A DNA stretch of 64,000 nucleotides from Chelativorans alearensis (GCF_010993735.1 NZ_WQNI01000001.1:124001-188000), one strand, 5' to 3'. Numbered from the stretch's first letter, positions 16,444-25,277 are shown. A program made the numbers and translations. The notes: generated from the letters alone by a model not told the origin.

Positions 16444-16474
16444 GCGTCGCGCATAACTTCCAACTCCATGCTCC

Positions 16475-17545
16475 TCACGGCCTCCTTGCGAGCGGCGTGG
16501 CGGGGGCCGCGCTCGACCGGTAGGCCGCCTCCACCAGCGCCATGGTGTTCCAGGCGTCTTCCACCGCGCTGACGAGCTCCGTGTCCTCGCCGGAGGCGAA
16601 GCGCTGCAAGTTGGCCATGCGCCCGGCGAAGGCGTCGGGGAACCAGGCGCCTTGAAGCGGCACGTTCACCCAGCCCTCGCCGCCGTCCGGATGGATCTCC
16701 AGAATATCCGGCTCGCCGCGCGGATAGTCGAGGTTGACGCCGAGCTTCAGATAGGCGGCGCCCTTCGTGCCGCAGATGCGGAACTCGCAGGCCTGGTACT
16801 TGCGGCCGAAATCGTGGTCGTGGTTGATCGACAGGGCGCAGCGCACGCGGTCGCCGTAGTCGAGGATGGCGCTGGTGCGCGTCTGCGCGACGTCGTGGTT
16901 CGGATGGCCCATGGTCTTGGCGTGCACACCCTCGGGGTCACCCAGAAGCTGGCGGATCAGGTCGAGATAGTGGATCGAATGCATGGCGATCTCGATGCGT
17001 GGCAGACCCTTGAGGAAGGGCCAGAGCTGCCACGGCGTTGCGAGCGCCAGCCAGGCGTCGAAATCCACCACCTCGCCCAGATAACCTTGGTGAATAGCAT
17101 CCTTCAGCGCCAGCATCATCGGCGCGAAGCGGAGCTGGAAGTTGACGGCGGCCTTTAGGTTCTTTTGCCGGCAAATGGTGAGGATTTCCGTCGCGCCGTC
17201 GAGGTCGCTGCCCATCGGTTTCTGGATGAGCGCGGCCGCGCCGTCGGGTAGCGCCCGCAGCACATCGGCGTGGCGGGCAGGGGGCGTTGCAAGGTCGAAG
17301 ACCGCGCCTTCGACCGCCGCTGCCTCCTCGACGGAGGTAAACGCCTTAACGCCCCACGCCGCGGCCAGCTTTTCCGCCTTCTCGCGGTCCGGGTCGTAGA
17401 GACCGGCTACAGGGAAACCCGCCTTGCGGTAGGCGGGGAAATGCGCGTCGCCGACGATGGAGCCGGCGCCGAAGGTGACGATAGGGCGCGGGTTCGCGGG
17501 TGCCGGCCAGGACTGGGCGAGGGCGGTGGGGTCGAAGTTACTCAT
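16475..17545 (-). CDS. Gfo/Idh/MocA family oxidoreductase
   Basis: 356 residues: FGAGSIVGDAHFPAYRKAGF Rossmann loop (~25-45), the QKPMGSDL counterpart of the EKP motif (~114), and a C-terminal domain with EIAMHSIHYLDLIR (~190), which has the H/D pair of the active site. The start overlaps the mutarotase gene by 8 bp. In a fucose-type pathway the missing first enzyme is an L-fucose 1-dehydrogenase; some aldose 1-dehydrogenases belong to this family, so this is the best local candidate (inference). Confidence 0.83.
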   Translation of the reverse strand: MSNFDPTALAQSWPAPANPRPIVTFGAGSIVGDAHFPAYRKAGFPVAGLYDPDREKAEKLAAAWGVKAFTSVEEAAAVEGAVFDLATPPARHADVLRALPDGAAALIQKPMGSDLDGATEILTICRQKNLKAAVNFQLRFAPMMLALKDAIHQGYLGEVVDFDAWLALATPWQLWPFLKGLPRIEIAMHSIHYLDLIRQLLGDPEGVHAKTMGHPNHDVAQTRTSAILDYGDRVRCALSINHDHDFGRKYQACEFRICGTKGAAYLKLGVNLDYPRGEPDILEIHPDGGEGWVNVPLQGAWFPDAFAGRMANLQRFASGEDTELVSAVEDAWNTMALVEAAYRSSAAPATPLARRP

Positions 17546-17867
17546 GATGAAACACCTCCTCCATCATCGCCCACCACTCGCCTTCTTTCCGCGTTTCCAG
17601 CGGCTCCTGGCAGGGCATGCAGACGGACCACCATTCCTGCGTCTTCGGGTCGGCGGCCATCCTGGCGGCGTCGGCCTCGAAATCGGTGCCGTGATACTCC
17701 CAATAGCCGAAAAGGAGGTTTTCCGGCTCCTTCAGGAAGATCGAATAATTCCTGATGTTGCAGGCCGAGATCATCTCCAGCACCTCGGGCCAGACGGCGG
17801 CGTGCAGGCGCTTGTATTCGGCGACCTTCTCCGGCTTCAGGCCGATCACCATCCCCATGCGTTGCAT
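17538..17867 (-). CDS. L-rhamnose/L-fucose mutarotase family protein (RhaM-like)
   Basis: 109 residues, the full length of the RhaM/DUF718 dimeric ferredoxin-fold mutarotases. Visible hallmarks are the early GMVIGLKPEKVAEYKRLHAAV segment with the catalytic His (~24), NYSIFL, a central FGYWEY (~53) and the C-terminal EWWSVCMPCQEPL segment. The start is set by GGGAGGATGAC. It interconverts sugar anomers, here probably L-fucose or a related 6-deoxy or pentose sugar. It lies 11 bp after the enolase-superfamily gene and overlaps the next gene. Confidence 0.85.
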   Translation of the reverse strand: MQRMGMVIGLKPEKVAEYKRLHAAVWPEVLEMISACNIRNYSIFLKEPENLLFGYWEYHGTDFEADAARMAADPKTQEWWSVCMPCQEPLETRKEGEWWAMMEEVFHHE

Positions 17868-17878
17868 GTCATCCTCCC

Positions 17879-18991
17879 TCACGCGGCGATTTCGGTGGTG
17901 AACTCGGGAACGCTCTTCGCTTTCACGGCGTCCCAGTCCCAGTCGATGCCGATACCCGGTTCGTTCGGCGCCAGCGCCTCTCCATCCTCCACCGTCATGC
18001 GGCTTGCCGTCAGTTCGTCGAGCTGCGGGATATATTCGACGTACTTTCCGCTCTGCACCGCGCACACCAGGCTCACATGCAATTCCATCAGGAAGTGCGG
18101 GCAGACCGGGATGTCGAAGGCCTCCGCCATATGCGCCACCTTCAGCCACGGCGTGATGCCGCCGATGCGGCCGGCATCCACCTGCACCACCGAGCAGGCG
18201 CCGCGCTGCATATACTCGCGGAAATGGCGGATCGAATAAAGGGATTCGCCGATGGCGACCGGTGTCGGCGTTGCGCGCGACAGCCGCACGTGGCCGTCGA
18301 TGTCGTCGGCCGGCAGCGGCTCCTCGAGCCAGGCAAGATCAAGGGGCTTGAGGCGCTCGGCGCGGCGGATCGCCTCGTCGACGGTGAAGCCCTGGTTGCA
18401 GTCGGTCATGATCTCGTAGGCCTCGCCGACGGCCTCGCGCACGGCGATGAGGCGGCGGAAGTCCTCCGCGCCGGTGGGCTTGCCGATCTTCACCTTCGAG
18501 CCGCGGAAGCCTTGCGCCTTTGCCGCCAGCGCATCCTCCACCAGCGCCTCTGCCTCGATATGCAGCCATCCGCCCTCGGTGGTGTAGAGCGGACAGCGGT
18601 CCCTGGCTCCGCCGGCAAGCTTCCACAGCGGCAGGCCGAGCTTCCTCGCGCGCAGGTCCCACAGCGCGGTGTCTACCGCCGCAAGAGCGATCGCCGTGAT
18701 GGCGCCGATGGTGGTGGCGTGGGTGGAAAACTCCAGCTCGTGCCAGATGGCCTCGATCCGGTCCGCTTCGCGGCCGATCAGGCGCGGGGCGAGATGGTCG
18801 GCAAGAAGCCGCATGACGGAGGAGCCGCCGGTGCCGATCGTGTAGCTGTAGCCGGTTCCGCTAGCGCCGTCCGCATCCGTGATGGTGACGATCGGCGTCT
18901 CCTGGCTGACAAAGCTCTGGATGGCGTCGGTGCGCTTGACCTTGGGCTCAAGGTCCACCATGCGCAGCTCGATTTTCTCGATGCGTGCCAT
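17879..18991 (-). CDS. Mandelate racemase/muconate lactonizing enzyme family protein
   Basis: 370 residues of the MR subgroup of the enolase superfamily: AIALAAVDTALWDLRARKLGLPLW (~102-125), SKVKIGKP (K-x-K, ~162), DCNQGF metal ligand (~195), LEEPLPADD (~220), GESLYSIRHF (~246) and PHFLMELHV with the general-base His (~297). It is distinct from FucD. It probably dehydrates another aldonate (for example from an L-fucose analogue such as D-arabinose or L-galactose), but specificity cannot be read from the sequence. It follows the transporter ATPase gene by 2 bp. Confidence 0.83.
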   Translation of the reverse strand: MARIEKIELRMVDLEPKVKRTDAIQSFVSQETPIVTITDADGASGTGYSYTIGTGGSSVMRLLADHLAPRLIGREADRIEAIWHELEFSTHATTIGAITAIALAAVDTALWDLRARKLGLPLWKLAGGARDRCPLYTTEGGWLHIEAEALVEDALAAKAQGFRGSKVKIGKPTGAEDFRRLIAVREAVGEAYEIMTDCNQGFTVDEAIRRAERLKPLDLAWLEEPLPADDIDGHVRLSRATPTPVAIGESLYSIRHFREYMQRGACSVVQVDAGRIGGITPWLKVAHMAEAFDIPVCPHFLMELHVSLVCAVQSGKYVEYIPQLDELTASRMTVEDGEALAPNEPGIGIDWDWDAVKAKSVPEFTTEIAA

Positions 18992-18993
18992 GA

Positions 18994-20091
18994 TCAGGTT
19001 CTCAGTGTCGTTCCCGTTTCAGCGTCGAAAAGATGCGCCTGCGACAGGTCGAAGGAAAGCCGCACCTTCTCGCCTGGCTTCAAGGGCTTCGGGTTGAGCA
19101 TGCGCGAGACCCATTCGCGGCCGGCGAACTCGGTGAAGACCAGCGTCTCGTTGCCGAGCGGCTCCGTCAGCATGACGGCCTGTTCCACCTCGTGCACCTC
19201 GGCCTCCTCGCCGGAGTGGATGCCGTGGCCCGTGGGGTAGAGATCGTCCGGCCGCAGCCCGAAGACGACCTTCCTGCCCGCCTCCACCTTATCGCGAAAC
19301 TGGCGGGGCAGGGGAAGCGCCTCGCCGCCGGCAAAGACCAGCTTCCCGTCTTCCACCGTCGCCTCCTCAAGGTTCATCGGCGGCGAGCCGATGAAGCCGG
19401 CGACGAAGCGCGTGGCCGGGCGCCGGAACACGTCCTCCGGCGTTCCCACCTGCTCGATATGGCCGTCGCGCATGATGACGATGCGGTCGGCCAGCGTCAT
19501 CGCCTCCACCTGGTCGTGGGTGACGTAGATGACGGTGGAGTTGACCTTGGCGTGCAGCTTCTTGATCTCGATGCGCATCTGGGTTCTCAGCTTGGCATCG
19601 AGATTCGACAGCGGCTCGTCGAAGAGGAAGACTTCCGGATTGCGCACGATGGCGCGGCCCATGGCGACACGCTGGCGCTGGCCGCCCGAAAGCTGCGAGG
19701 GGCGCCGCTCCAAAAGCTCCTCCAGACCCAGCGTCTTCGCGGCCTCGGCGACGCGCGTCTCGATCTCGCCTTGCGGCTTGCCGGCGATCTTCAGCGAGAA
19801 GCCCATGTTCTCGGCAACCGTCATGTGCGGGTAGAGGGCGTAGGACTGGAAGACCATGGAGATGTTGCGCGAGCGCGGCGGCAGGTCGTTGACCTTCCTG
19901 CCGCCGATGCGGATCTCGCCGCCGGAAATATCCTCCAGCCCGGCGATCATCCTGAGCGTGGTCGACTTGCCGCAGCCCGACGGGCCGACGAGGGCGATGA
20001 ACTCGCGGTCGGCGACCGCAAGGTCGATGCCGTGCACCACCGGCACGTTGCCGTAACGTTTGACGAGCGAGTGAAGCGAGACTGTGGCCAT
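18994..20091 (-). CDS. ugpC: Sugar ABC transporter ATP-binding protein (UgpC/MalK type)
   Basis: 365 residues with the nucleotide-binding domain GPSGCGKST (Walker A, ~37), LSGGQRQRVA (signature, ~135) and VFLFDEPLSNLDAKL (Walker B, ~155), then a C-terminal TOBE/OB region (~235-365) typical of carbohydrate importers. It energises the permeases encoded at 20095-21860. It starts 3 bp after the permease stop, so it belongs to the same operon as the binding protein at 22081-23400. The symbol denotes the family, not a proven glycerol-phosphate role. Confidence 0.92.
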   Translation of the reverse strand: MATVSLHSLVKRYGNVPVVHGIDLAVADREFIALVGPSGCGKSTTLRMIAGLEDISGGEIRIGGRKVNDLPPRSRNISMVFQSYALYPHMTVAENMGFSLKIAGKPQGEIETRVAEAAKTLGLEELLERRPSQLSGGQRQRVAMGRAIVRNPEVFLFDEPLSNLDAKLRTQMRIEIKKLHAKVNSTVIYVTHDQVEAMTLADRIVIMRDGHIEQVGTPEDVFRRPATRFVAGFIGSPPMNLEEATVEDGKLVFAGGEALPLPRQFRDKVEAGRKVVFGLRPDDLYPTGHGIHSGEEAEVHEVEQAVMLTEPLGNETLVFTEFAGREWVSRMLNPKPLKPGEKVRLSFDLSQAHLFDAETGTTLRT

Positions 20092-20094
20092 GCC

Positions 20095-20961
20095 TTATCC
20101 TTTCACCGCGCCGGAGGTGAGCCCGGAGACGAGGTGTTTCTGGACGATGAAGGTGAGGGTGAGCGCCGGGATGATCATCACGACGGCGAGCGCGCACATG
20201 CCGCGCCAATCGATGGTGAACTCGGCCGTGTAGTCGAGGAGGCCGACGGGCAGCGTCTTGGAGCTGGTCGAGCGCGTGAGCTGGGAGGCCAGCGCGAACT
20301 CGTTCCACGAGATCAGGAAGGCGAAAATACCGGCCGACGCGATGCCGGGGCGGGCGAGCGGAAACTCCACCTGCCAGAAGGCCTGCCAGCGCGTGCAGCC
20401 GTCGATCTGCGCTGCCTCGGCAAGGTCCTTCGGCACCTGGCGGAAGAAGCCGTCGATCAGCCAGATGGTGAAGGGCACGTTGAGCGCCACATAGGCGAGG
20501 ATCAGCCCGAAATGGGTGTCGATGATGCCGAGCTTCGCATAGACGAAGAAGAGCGGCAGGGAGAGCGCGATGCCGGGCACGGTGCGCGTCAGCATGAAGC
20601 CGAGGAAGATCGAGGATTTGAAGGCGAAACGGTAGCGCGCGAAGGCGTAGCCGCCGGCCATGCCGACGGCCAGCGCGATCACTGTCGAGGTGACGGAGAT
20701 GATAAGCGAATTGGTAAAATAGTCGATCACCGGAATGCCGCCCTGGCCGACGCCGGAGAACATGGCGACATAGGCGTCGAAGGAGATCTGGCGCGGGATC
20801 CACACAGGGGGTTTCGCCATGATCTCGACCGTCGGCCGAAGCGAGGAGAGCACGATCCACAGTCCCGGCAGGCAGATGATGGCCATGGCCAGGAAAAGGA
20901 GGATGAGATGCGTGGCCTTGAAGAGGCCGCGTTTCATGCGGTGAGCGGCGTTCCTGTCCAT
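20095..20961 (-). CDS. Carbohydrate ABC transporter permease (MalG type)
   Basis: 288 residues with six predicted membrane helices. The EAA loop, EAAQIDGCTRWQAFWQVEFPL (~193-213), contacts the ATPase. MKRGL at 20937 is an alternative start. It begins 2 bp after the partner permease stop. The substrate is probably the deoxysugar or glycoside degraded by the flanking enzymes. Confidence 0.9.
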   Translation of the reverse strand: MDRNAAHRMKRGLFKATHLILLFLAMAIICLPGLWIVLSSLRPTVEIMAKPPVWIPRQISFDAYVAMFSGVGQGGIPVIDYFTNSLIISVTSTVIALAVGMAGGYAFARYRFAFKSSIFLGFMLTRTVPGIALSLPLFFVYAKLGIIDTHFGLILAYVALNVPFTIWLIDGFFRQVPKDLAEAAQIDGCTRWQAFWQVEFPLARPGIASAGIFAFLISWNEFALASQLTRSTSSKTLPVGLLDYTAEFTIDWRGMCALAVVMIIPALTLTFIVQKHLVSGLTSGAVKG

Positions 20962-20963
20962 CT

Positions 20964-21860
20964 TCACCACTCCGCCGCGATCTGCGCCCGCGCCTTGGCA
21001 AGCTGCCGGAAGAACATGGCGGTGAAGACGATGGACAGGAGAATGGCGATATAGGCCATGGCGTTGGCAAGCCCCATGCGCGCGTCGGAATAGCCGGTGC
21101 GGGCGATCAGCGTCCACAGGATCTCGGTGCGCTTGGCCGGCCCGCCGTCGGTCATGATCTTCACGATGTCGTAGGCGCGCGCGATGTCGAGGGAGCGGAT
21201 GGTCATGGCGATGAAGGCGAATGGCATGAGATAGGGCCAGGTCACAAAGCGGAAGGTCTGCCACGGCGTGCAGCCGTCGACGCGCGCCGCCTCCACCGGC
21301 TCCTTCGGCATCGCCATGAGACCGGCCAGGATGAAGATGGCGAAAACGGCGGTGGAGGACCAAATCTCGGCCGTCAGGATGGCGATGAAGGCAAGCGTGC
21401 CGTCGATCAGCCAGGGGATGGCCTGGTCCGTCAGGCCGAGGCCTTGGAGCGCGTTGTTGATGAGGCCGATATTGTCGTTGAACATGAACTTGAACTGGAA
21501 GCCGACAAGCACCGGCGAAAACATCATGGGGAACATCATGATGGTGCGCAGCAGGCGCTGGCCGCGCGTGGCCTTTTCCACGAGAACGGCAAGGCCGAGC
21601 CCCAGCACCATTTCGAGATTGAGCGCGACGGTGAGGAGAAGCACGGTGCGCCCGAAGGCGACCCAGAACTCCCAGTCGGTGAAGAGCCGCTCGTAGTTGC
21701 GCAGGCCGATGAAGGTCCAGATGGAATCGGGGCGCGTCAGGCGGAAGGGCGTGAAGCTGGAATAGAGCGACAGCAGGAGCGGCACGACCACCACCGCCGC
21801 CAGGACGATAAATGCCGGCAAAAGCAGGAGGTAGGGTGCCGGCAGTCTCCAACTCTTCAT
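20964..21860 (-). CDS. Carbohydrate ABC transporter permease (MalF type)
   Basis: 298 residues with six membrane helices; the EAA loop EAARVDGCTPWQTFRFVTWPY (~205-225) is intact. The start MKSWRLPAPY has GAGGCGG upstream; longer readings run into the upstream palindromic repeat. It pairs with the permease at 20095-20961. A large palindrome separates it from the binding-protein gene. Confidence 0.9.
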   Translation of the reverse strand: MKSWRLPAPYLLLLPAFIVLAAVVVVPLLLSLYSSFTPFRLTRPDSIWTFIGLRNYERLFTDWEFWVAFGRTVLLLTVALNLEMVLGLGLAVLVEKATRGQRLLRTIMMFPMMFSPVLVGFQFKFMFNDNIGLINNALQGLGLTDQAIPWLIDGTLAFIAILTAEIWSSTAVFAIFILAGLMAMPKEPVEAARVDGCTPWQTFRFVTWPYLMPFAFIAMTIRSLDIARAYDIVKIMTDGGPAKRTEILWTLIARTGYSDARMGLANAMAYIAILLSIVFTAMFFRQLAKARAQIAAEW

Positions 21861-21904
21861 GCTGTCCGCCTCGGTTGTTGATGTTTTTGGTTCGTGTTTG
21901 CGCC

Positions 21905-22068
21905 GACGACTCCCCTCCCCCTTGAGGGGAGGGGTAAGGGGTGGGGGTGGACGCGCTCGCGTGCCGTCGTTGGCGATTATCCAGTCCCCGCCTCCCAAGG
22001 ATACGCCGGCACCCGTCGCCACGACCCCCACCCCTCACCCCTCCCCTCAAGGGGGAGGGGAGTCGCAT
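21905..22068. repeat. Palindromic repeat, family D/E, between binding protein and permease
   Basis: The left arm contains GACTCCCCTCCCCCTTGAGG and GGAGGGGTAAGGGGTGGGGG; the right arm, CCCCCACCCCTCACCCCTCC and CTCAAGGGGGAGGGGAGTC, is its near-perfect complement. The arms match the repeats at 31125-31217, 29097-29225 and 35547-35672, but the centre differs. In the leftward transcript this hairpin directly follows the solute-binding-protein gene and precedes the permease genes. Confidence 0.8.
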
Positions 22069-22080
22069 ACGCCGCGCCCC

Positions 22081-23400
22081 CTACAGCTCCCCCGCGTCCT
22101 CGAGGATCTCCGTCGCCTTCTCCGCGGCGTCGTCCAGCGCCTGCTCAGCGCTCTTGTCGCCCAGGATGGCGGCTTGCAGCTCGGGATAGACGGCGTTGGA
22201 GATCTCGATCCAGGATGCCGTCTGCGGCACGGGGAAGGCGTGCTCGGCCGCCTGTTGGAATGCCGTCAGCACCTCCTGGCGGTAGGCATCGCCCTCAGCT
22301 TCGGCCACCACCCATTCCCACACGGCGGTGCGCGTTGGCAGGGGGCCGGCGGCGGCTTCGAGCTTCTGGCTATCCTCGTTGGTGAGGAACCAGACGAGCG
22401 AAGCGGCGGCTTCCTTGTCGGCGCAGCTTTCGGTGACGGAGAAGCCGTGATGGCCGGACCAACCGGTGCGCACCCCGGATGACCCCTTGGGCTGCACCTT
22501 CACCCCGACGTCGCCGGCGACCTTGGAGGATTCTGGATCGTTGAAGAAGCCCGCCCAGCCCGGCCAGTCGAGATTGATGGCGACGGTGCCCGACGCGAAG
22601 CCCTGGCCGAGATCGTCCCACAGATAGTTGGTGGTGCCGGCGGGAACGGCCTTCGCCTCGTAGAGGTCGACAAACCATTGCAGCGCCCGTACGCCTGCCT
22701 CGGAATTGAAGGCGGGACGGCCGTCCGCGTCGAGATATTCGCCGCCCTCGGCCACAAGCATCTCGTAGAAGCGCCCGTTGATGGCCTCTTCCTTGCCGGC
22801 GTACTGCGTGCCGTAGAAGTCCGGCGGGTTGGCGAAGAACTTGGCCTGGTCGGCGACCTCCTGCCAGGTGTCCGGCGGGGCGAGGTCGTAGCCGTACTTC
22901 TCCTTGAATTCCGCCTTCTTCTCCTCGTCCTCGTAGAGGCTCTTCTGGTAGTAGAGCGCGGAGACGTCGAACTGGGCGCGCGGCAGCATGACGAGCCTGC
23001 CGTCGAGTGTGGAGGCCTTGATGTTGGCCGGCACGAAGGCGTCGATTTCCTCCTGCGGCAGAAGCGCCGCGAGATCGGTGTAGATGCCGGGATATTGCGG
23101 CGCGAAGGAGGAGTGGTTGGAGCCGACGCACCAGCCGATCGAGCCGGTGGCGATGTCGGACTTGATCTCCTTGTCGAGCTCGAAGTGGTTCTTCTTCGAG
23201 ATGACGTTGACCTTGGCGCCGGTCGCCTCTTCCCACTCGGCGATGCGCGCGTAGAGCGCCTCGTATTGCTGGCCGCCGATCAGCTTGGCATCGATGGTGA
23301 CGCCGTCGAAGCTGCCGGGCAGTTCCTGCGCGAAGGCAGGGGCGGCGCCGAGCGCCATGGCGAGCGCACCGGCGGAAGCACTGAAAAGCAGTCTGTTCAT
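22081..23400 (-). CDS. Sugar ABC transporter substrate-binding protein (family 1)
   Basis: 439 residues with a signal peptide (1-24, ending APAFAQ). The mature protein has the family 1 pattern: EALYARIAEWEEATGAKVNV (~48-68), PPDTWQEVADQAKFF (~175) and AAASLVWFLTNEDSQK (~345-360). It is the periplasmic receptor for the ABC transporter encoded downstream. Its promoter faces the IclR gene across a 176-bp region with inverted CATATAC/GTATATG sites. Confidence 0.92.
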   Translation of the reverse strand: MNRLLFSASAGALAMALGAAPAFAQELPGSFDGVTIDAKLIGGQQYEALYARIAEWEEATGAKVNVISKKNHFELDKEIKSDIATGSIGWCVGSNHSSFAPQYPGIYTDLAALLPQEEIDAFVPANIKASTLDGRLVMLPRAQFDVSALYYQKSLYEDEEKKAEFKEKYGYDLAPPDTWQEVADQAKFFANPPDFYGTQYAGKEEAINGRFYEMLVAEGGEYLDADGRPAFNSEAGVRALQWFVDLYEAKAVPAGTTNYLWDDLGQGFASGTVAINLDWPGWAGFFNDPESSKVAGDVGVKVQPKGSSGVRTGWSGHHGFSVTESCADKEAAASLVWFLTNEDSQKLEAAAGPLPTRTAVWEWVVAEAEGDAYRQEVLTAFQQAAEHAFPVPQTASWIEISNAVYPELQAAILGDKSAEQALDDAAEKATEILEDAGEL

Positions 23401-23476
23401 GAGTATCCTCCCCAGAAAGCAGTTCGCCCTCGGCGTCTGCCAGGGCGGATCGCAGCCCTCATTAGTGAGAGCTTAA

Positions 23477-23552
23477 TTCATATACAAACATCCGCTATGG
23501 TCGCCGTCAAGCGTGAACTGCGTTGCGCACCCCGGTAGGTTGCGTATATGAA
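23477..23552. promoter_or_regulatory. Inverted TTCATATAC / GTATATGAA sites in divergent region
   Basis: TTCATATAC at 23477-23485 and GTATATGAA at 23544-23552 are exact complements separated by 58 bp, between the divergent binding-protein and iclR genes. Each lies 25-77 bp from a start codon. They could be paired regulator sites or parts of two -10 boxes in mirror positions. Confidence 0.45.
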
Positions 23553-23576
23553 AAGCGAACTTCACCGGAGAGGGCC

Positions 23577-24365
23577 GTGAAAGAAGAAGAAGACAACGAA
23601 CGCTACCGCGCGCCAGCCCTCGACAAGGGTCTCGACATCCTGGAGCTGCTCGCCGGTGTCGACGGCGGCTTGACCCAGGCCGAGATCGCCAAGCGCCTCG
23701 ACCGCAGCCCCAACGAGTTCTACCGCATGCTCGACCGGCTGGTGCGGCGCGGCTACGTCACGCGCATCGACGGCGACCGCTTCTCGCTGACATTGAAGCT
23801 GTTCGGCCTCGCCCAGCTCCACGCGCCCGTGCGCCGGCTCGTCTCCTACGCCACGCCCTTGATGCGCGAGCTTGCCGAAGCCTCGCGTCAGGCCAACCAG
23901 CTTGTCGTCTTCGACCGAGGGGCGGCCGTCGTCATCGCTCAGCAGGAGGCGCCCGGTTATTGGGGCATCTCCATCCGCGTCGGCTCGCGCATCGGCCTGT
24001 TCGACACCGGCTCCGGCCATGTCCTGCTTGCCTTCCGCAGCGAGGAGGAGCGGCAGATGATGATTGCCGAGAACCTGAGGAGCAACGAGAAGCCGGAGCT
24101 TTCGCCGGAGTTCTTCGAGCGGCTCGACCAGATCCGCGACCGTGGCTACGAGATGATGCCGAGCGCCCAGACCGCCGGCGTCTTCAACCTCTCGGCCCCC
24201 GTGCTGGGCCCCGACGGGCGGGCGATTGCCGCGCTGACGGTACCCTATATCGCGCTGGTCAACGCCAAGGGCGCACCGGACATCACCGGCACGATGCAGC
24301 TCGTGCTGAAGACGACGCAGCAGCTCTCGCGGCTGGCCGGCGCGGACATGACGCCGGCGGCATGA
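23577..24365 (+). CDS. IclR family transcriptional regulator
   Basis: 262 residues from a GTG preceded by CCGGAGAGGG; ATG at 23548 is out of frame. The N-terminal winged helix-turn-helix includes ALDKGLDILELLA and LTQAEIAKRLDRSPNEFYRMLDRL (~10-60). The IclR effector domain follows, with TPLMRELAEASRQANQLVV, GLFDTGSGHVLLAF and SAPVLGPDGRAIAALTVP. It sits between the ABC operon and the lactonase gene and probably responds to a sugar acid of the fucose-type pathway. Palindromes on both sides (23477-23552, 24374-24390) are candidate targets. Confidence 0.9.
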   Translation: MKEEEDNERYRAPALDKGLDILELLAGVDGGLTQAEIAKRLDRSPNEFYRMLDRLVRRGYVTRIDGDRFSLTLKLFGLAQLHAPVRRLVSYATPLMRELAEASRQANQLVVFDRGAAVVIAQQEAPGYWGISIRVGSRIGLFDTGSGHVLLAFRSEEERQMMIAENLRSNEKPELSPEFFERLDQIRDRGYEMMPSAQTAGVFNLSAPVLGPDGRAIAALTVPYIALVNAKGAPDITGTMQLVLKTTQQLSRLAGADMTPAA

Positions 24366-24373
24366 TGTTTTAT

Positions 24374-24390
24374 TGAAACGGGCGGTTTCA
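24374..24390. promoter_or_regulatory. TGAAAC-N5-GTTTCA operator candidate
   Basis: TGAAACGGGCGGTTTCA is a perfect 6-bp inverted repeat with a 5-bp spacer between iclR and the lactonase gene. The half-sites match those of KdgR, an IclR-family repressor of hexuronate genes in enterobacteria (spacing differs), so the adjacent IclR protein is the obvious candidate binder. Confidence 0.55.
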
Positions 24391-24414
24391 TTCGCCTGAG
24401 GGAGGAGGCTACGC

Positions 24415-25254
24415 ATGATCGTCGACACTCATCTGCACGTCATCGACCAGGCAGCACTCAGCTATCCATGGCTTGCCGGGGTGCCGCCGCTCAACCGGGA
24501 TTTCTCCTACGAGGAATACGCGCGCGAGGCGCGGCGCGTCGGCATCGAGGCGACGCTGCATATGGAGGTCGACGTCGCCGACGACCGGATCGAGGCGGAG
24601 ACCGGCTATGTCGGCTCTCTCAAGGAGCGCCCGAACAGCCTCATCGTCGGCGCTATTGCCGCCTGCCGGCCGGAGGACGAAGGTTTTGCCGCCTATCTGG
24701 AGCGCCAGCAGGCTAATCCGCTGGTCAAGGGTTTCCGCCGCGTCCTGCATGTCATGCCCGATGAACTGTCCGACGGGCCGCTCTTCCGCGAGAACCTCGC
24801 CCGGCTTTCCGGCACACGCTTCACCTTCGATCTGTGCGTGCTGCCGCGGCAGCTGCCGAAGGCCATGGCGCTCGCCGACCTGGCGCCGGACGTGCAGTTC
24901 ATCCTCGACCATTGCGGCGTGCCCGACATCAAGGAAGGCGCATCCGAGCCCTGGCGCGCGCACATGGCCGAGATCGCCAAGCGGCCGAACGTGACGGCGA
25001 AGATCTCCGGCGTCGTCGCCTATGCCGACCCCGAAAGCTGGACCGTCGAGACCCTGCGCCCCTGGGTCGAGCACACGGTGGACTGCTTCGGCTGGGACCG
25101 CGTGGTGTGGGGCAGCGACTGGCCCGTCTGCACGCTGGGCGGCGGGCTCTCGACATGGGTGGCGGCAACGCAGGCGCTGTTTGCCGGGGCGAGCGCGGCG
25201 GAGCGGGCGAAGCTCTTTTCGCGGAACGCGCGGCGGATTTGGGGGTTGGGGTGA
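24415..25254 (+). CDS. Amidohydrolase family protein, probable L-fuconolactonase
   Basis: 279 residues of the COG3618 amidohydrolase group. Metal and catalytic residues visible: VDTHLHVID (H-x-H, ~4-9), KGFRRVLH (~105), ILDHCGVPD (~165), KISG (~195) and VWGSDWPVC with the conserved Asp (~233). L-fucono-1,5-lactonase belongs to this group and hydrolyses the lactone made by L-fucose dehydrogenase, giving the substrate of FucD. The gene stands just downstream of iclR with GAGGGAGGAGG before the ATG. Confidence 0.85.
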   Translation: MIVDTHLHVIDQAALSYPWLAGVPPLNRDFSYEEYAREARRVGIEATLHMEVDVADDRIEAETGYVGSLKERPNSLIVGAIAACRPEDEGFAAYLERQQANPLVKGFRRVLHVMPDELSDGPLFRENLARLSGTRFTFDLCVLPRQLPKAMALADLAPDVQFILDHCGVPDIKEGASEPWRAHMAEIAKRPNVTAKISGVVAYADPESWTVETLRPWVEHTVDCFGWDRVVWGSDWPVCTLGGGLSTWVAATQALFAGASAAERAKLFSRNARRIWGLG

Positions 25255-25277
25255 GGCATTGGCCCGTGCTGTCGTCT

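Noticed and set aside
19367-21070. Long frame running across the ATPase and permease genes in another frame
   Set aside because: It is an arginine-proline-rich shadow of three recognised transport genes on the same strand.
21905-22068. CRISPR array or phage attachment site
   Set aside because: The repeats are single large palindromes with arms in opposite orientation, not direct repeats with regular spacers, and there are no cas, integrase or tRNA genes.
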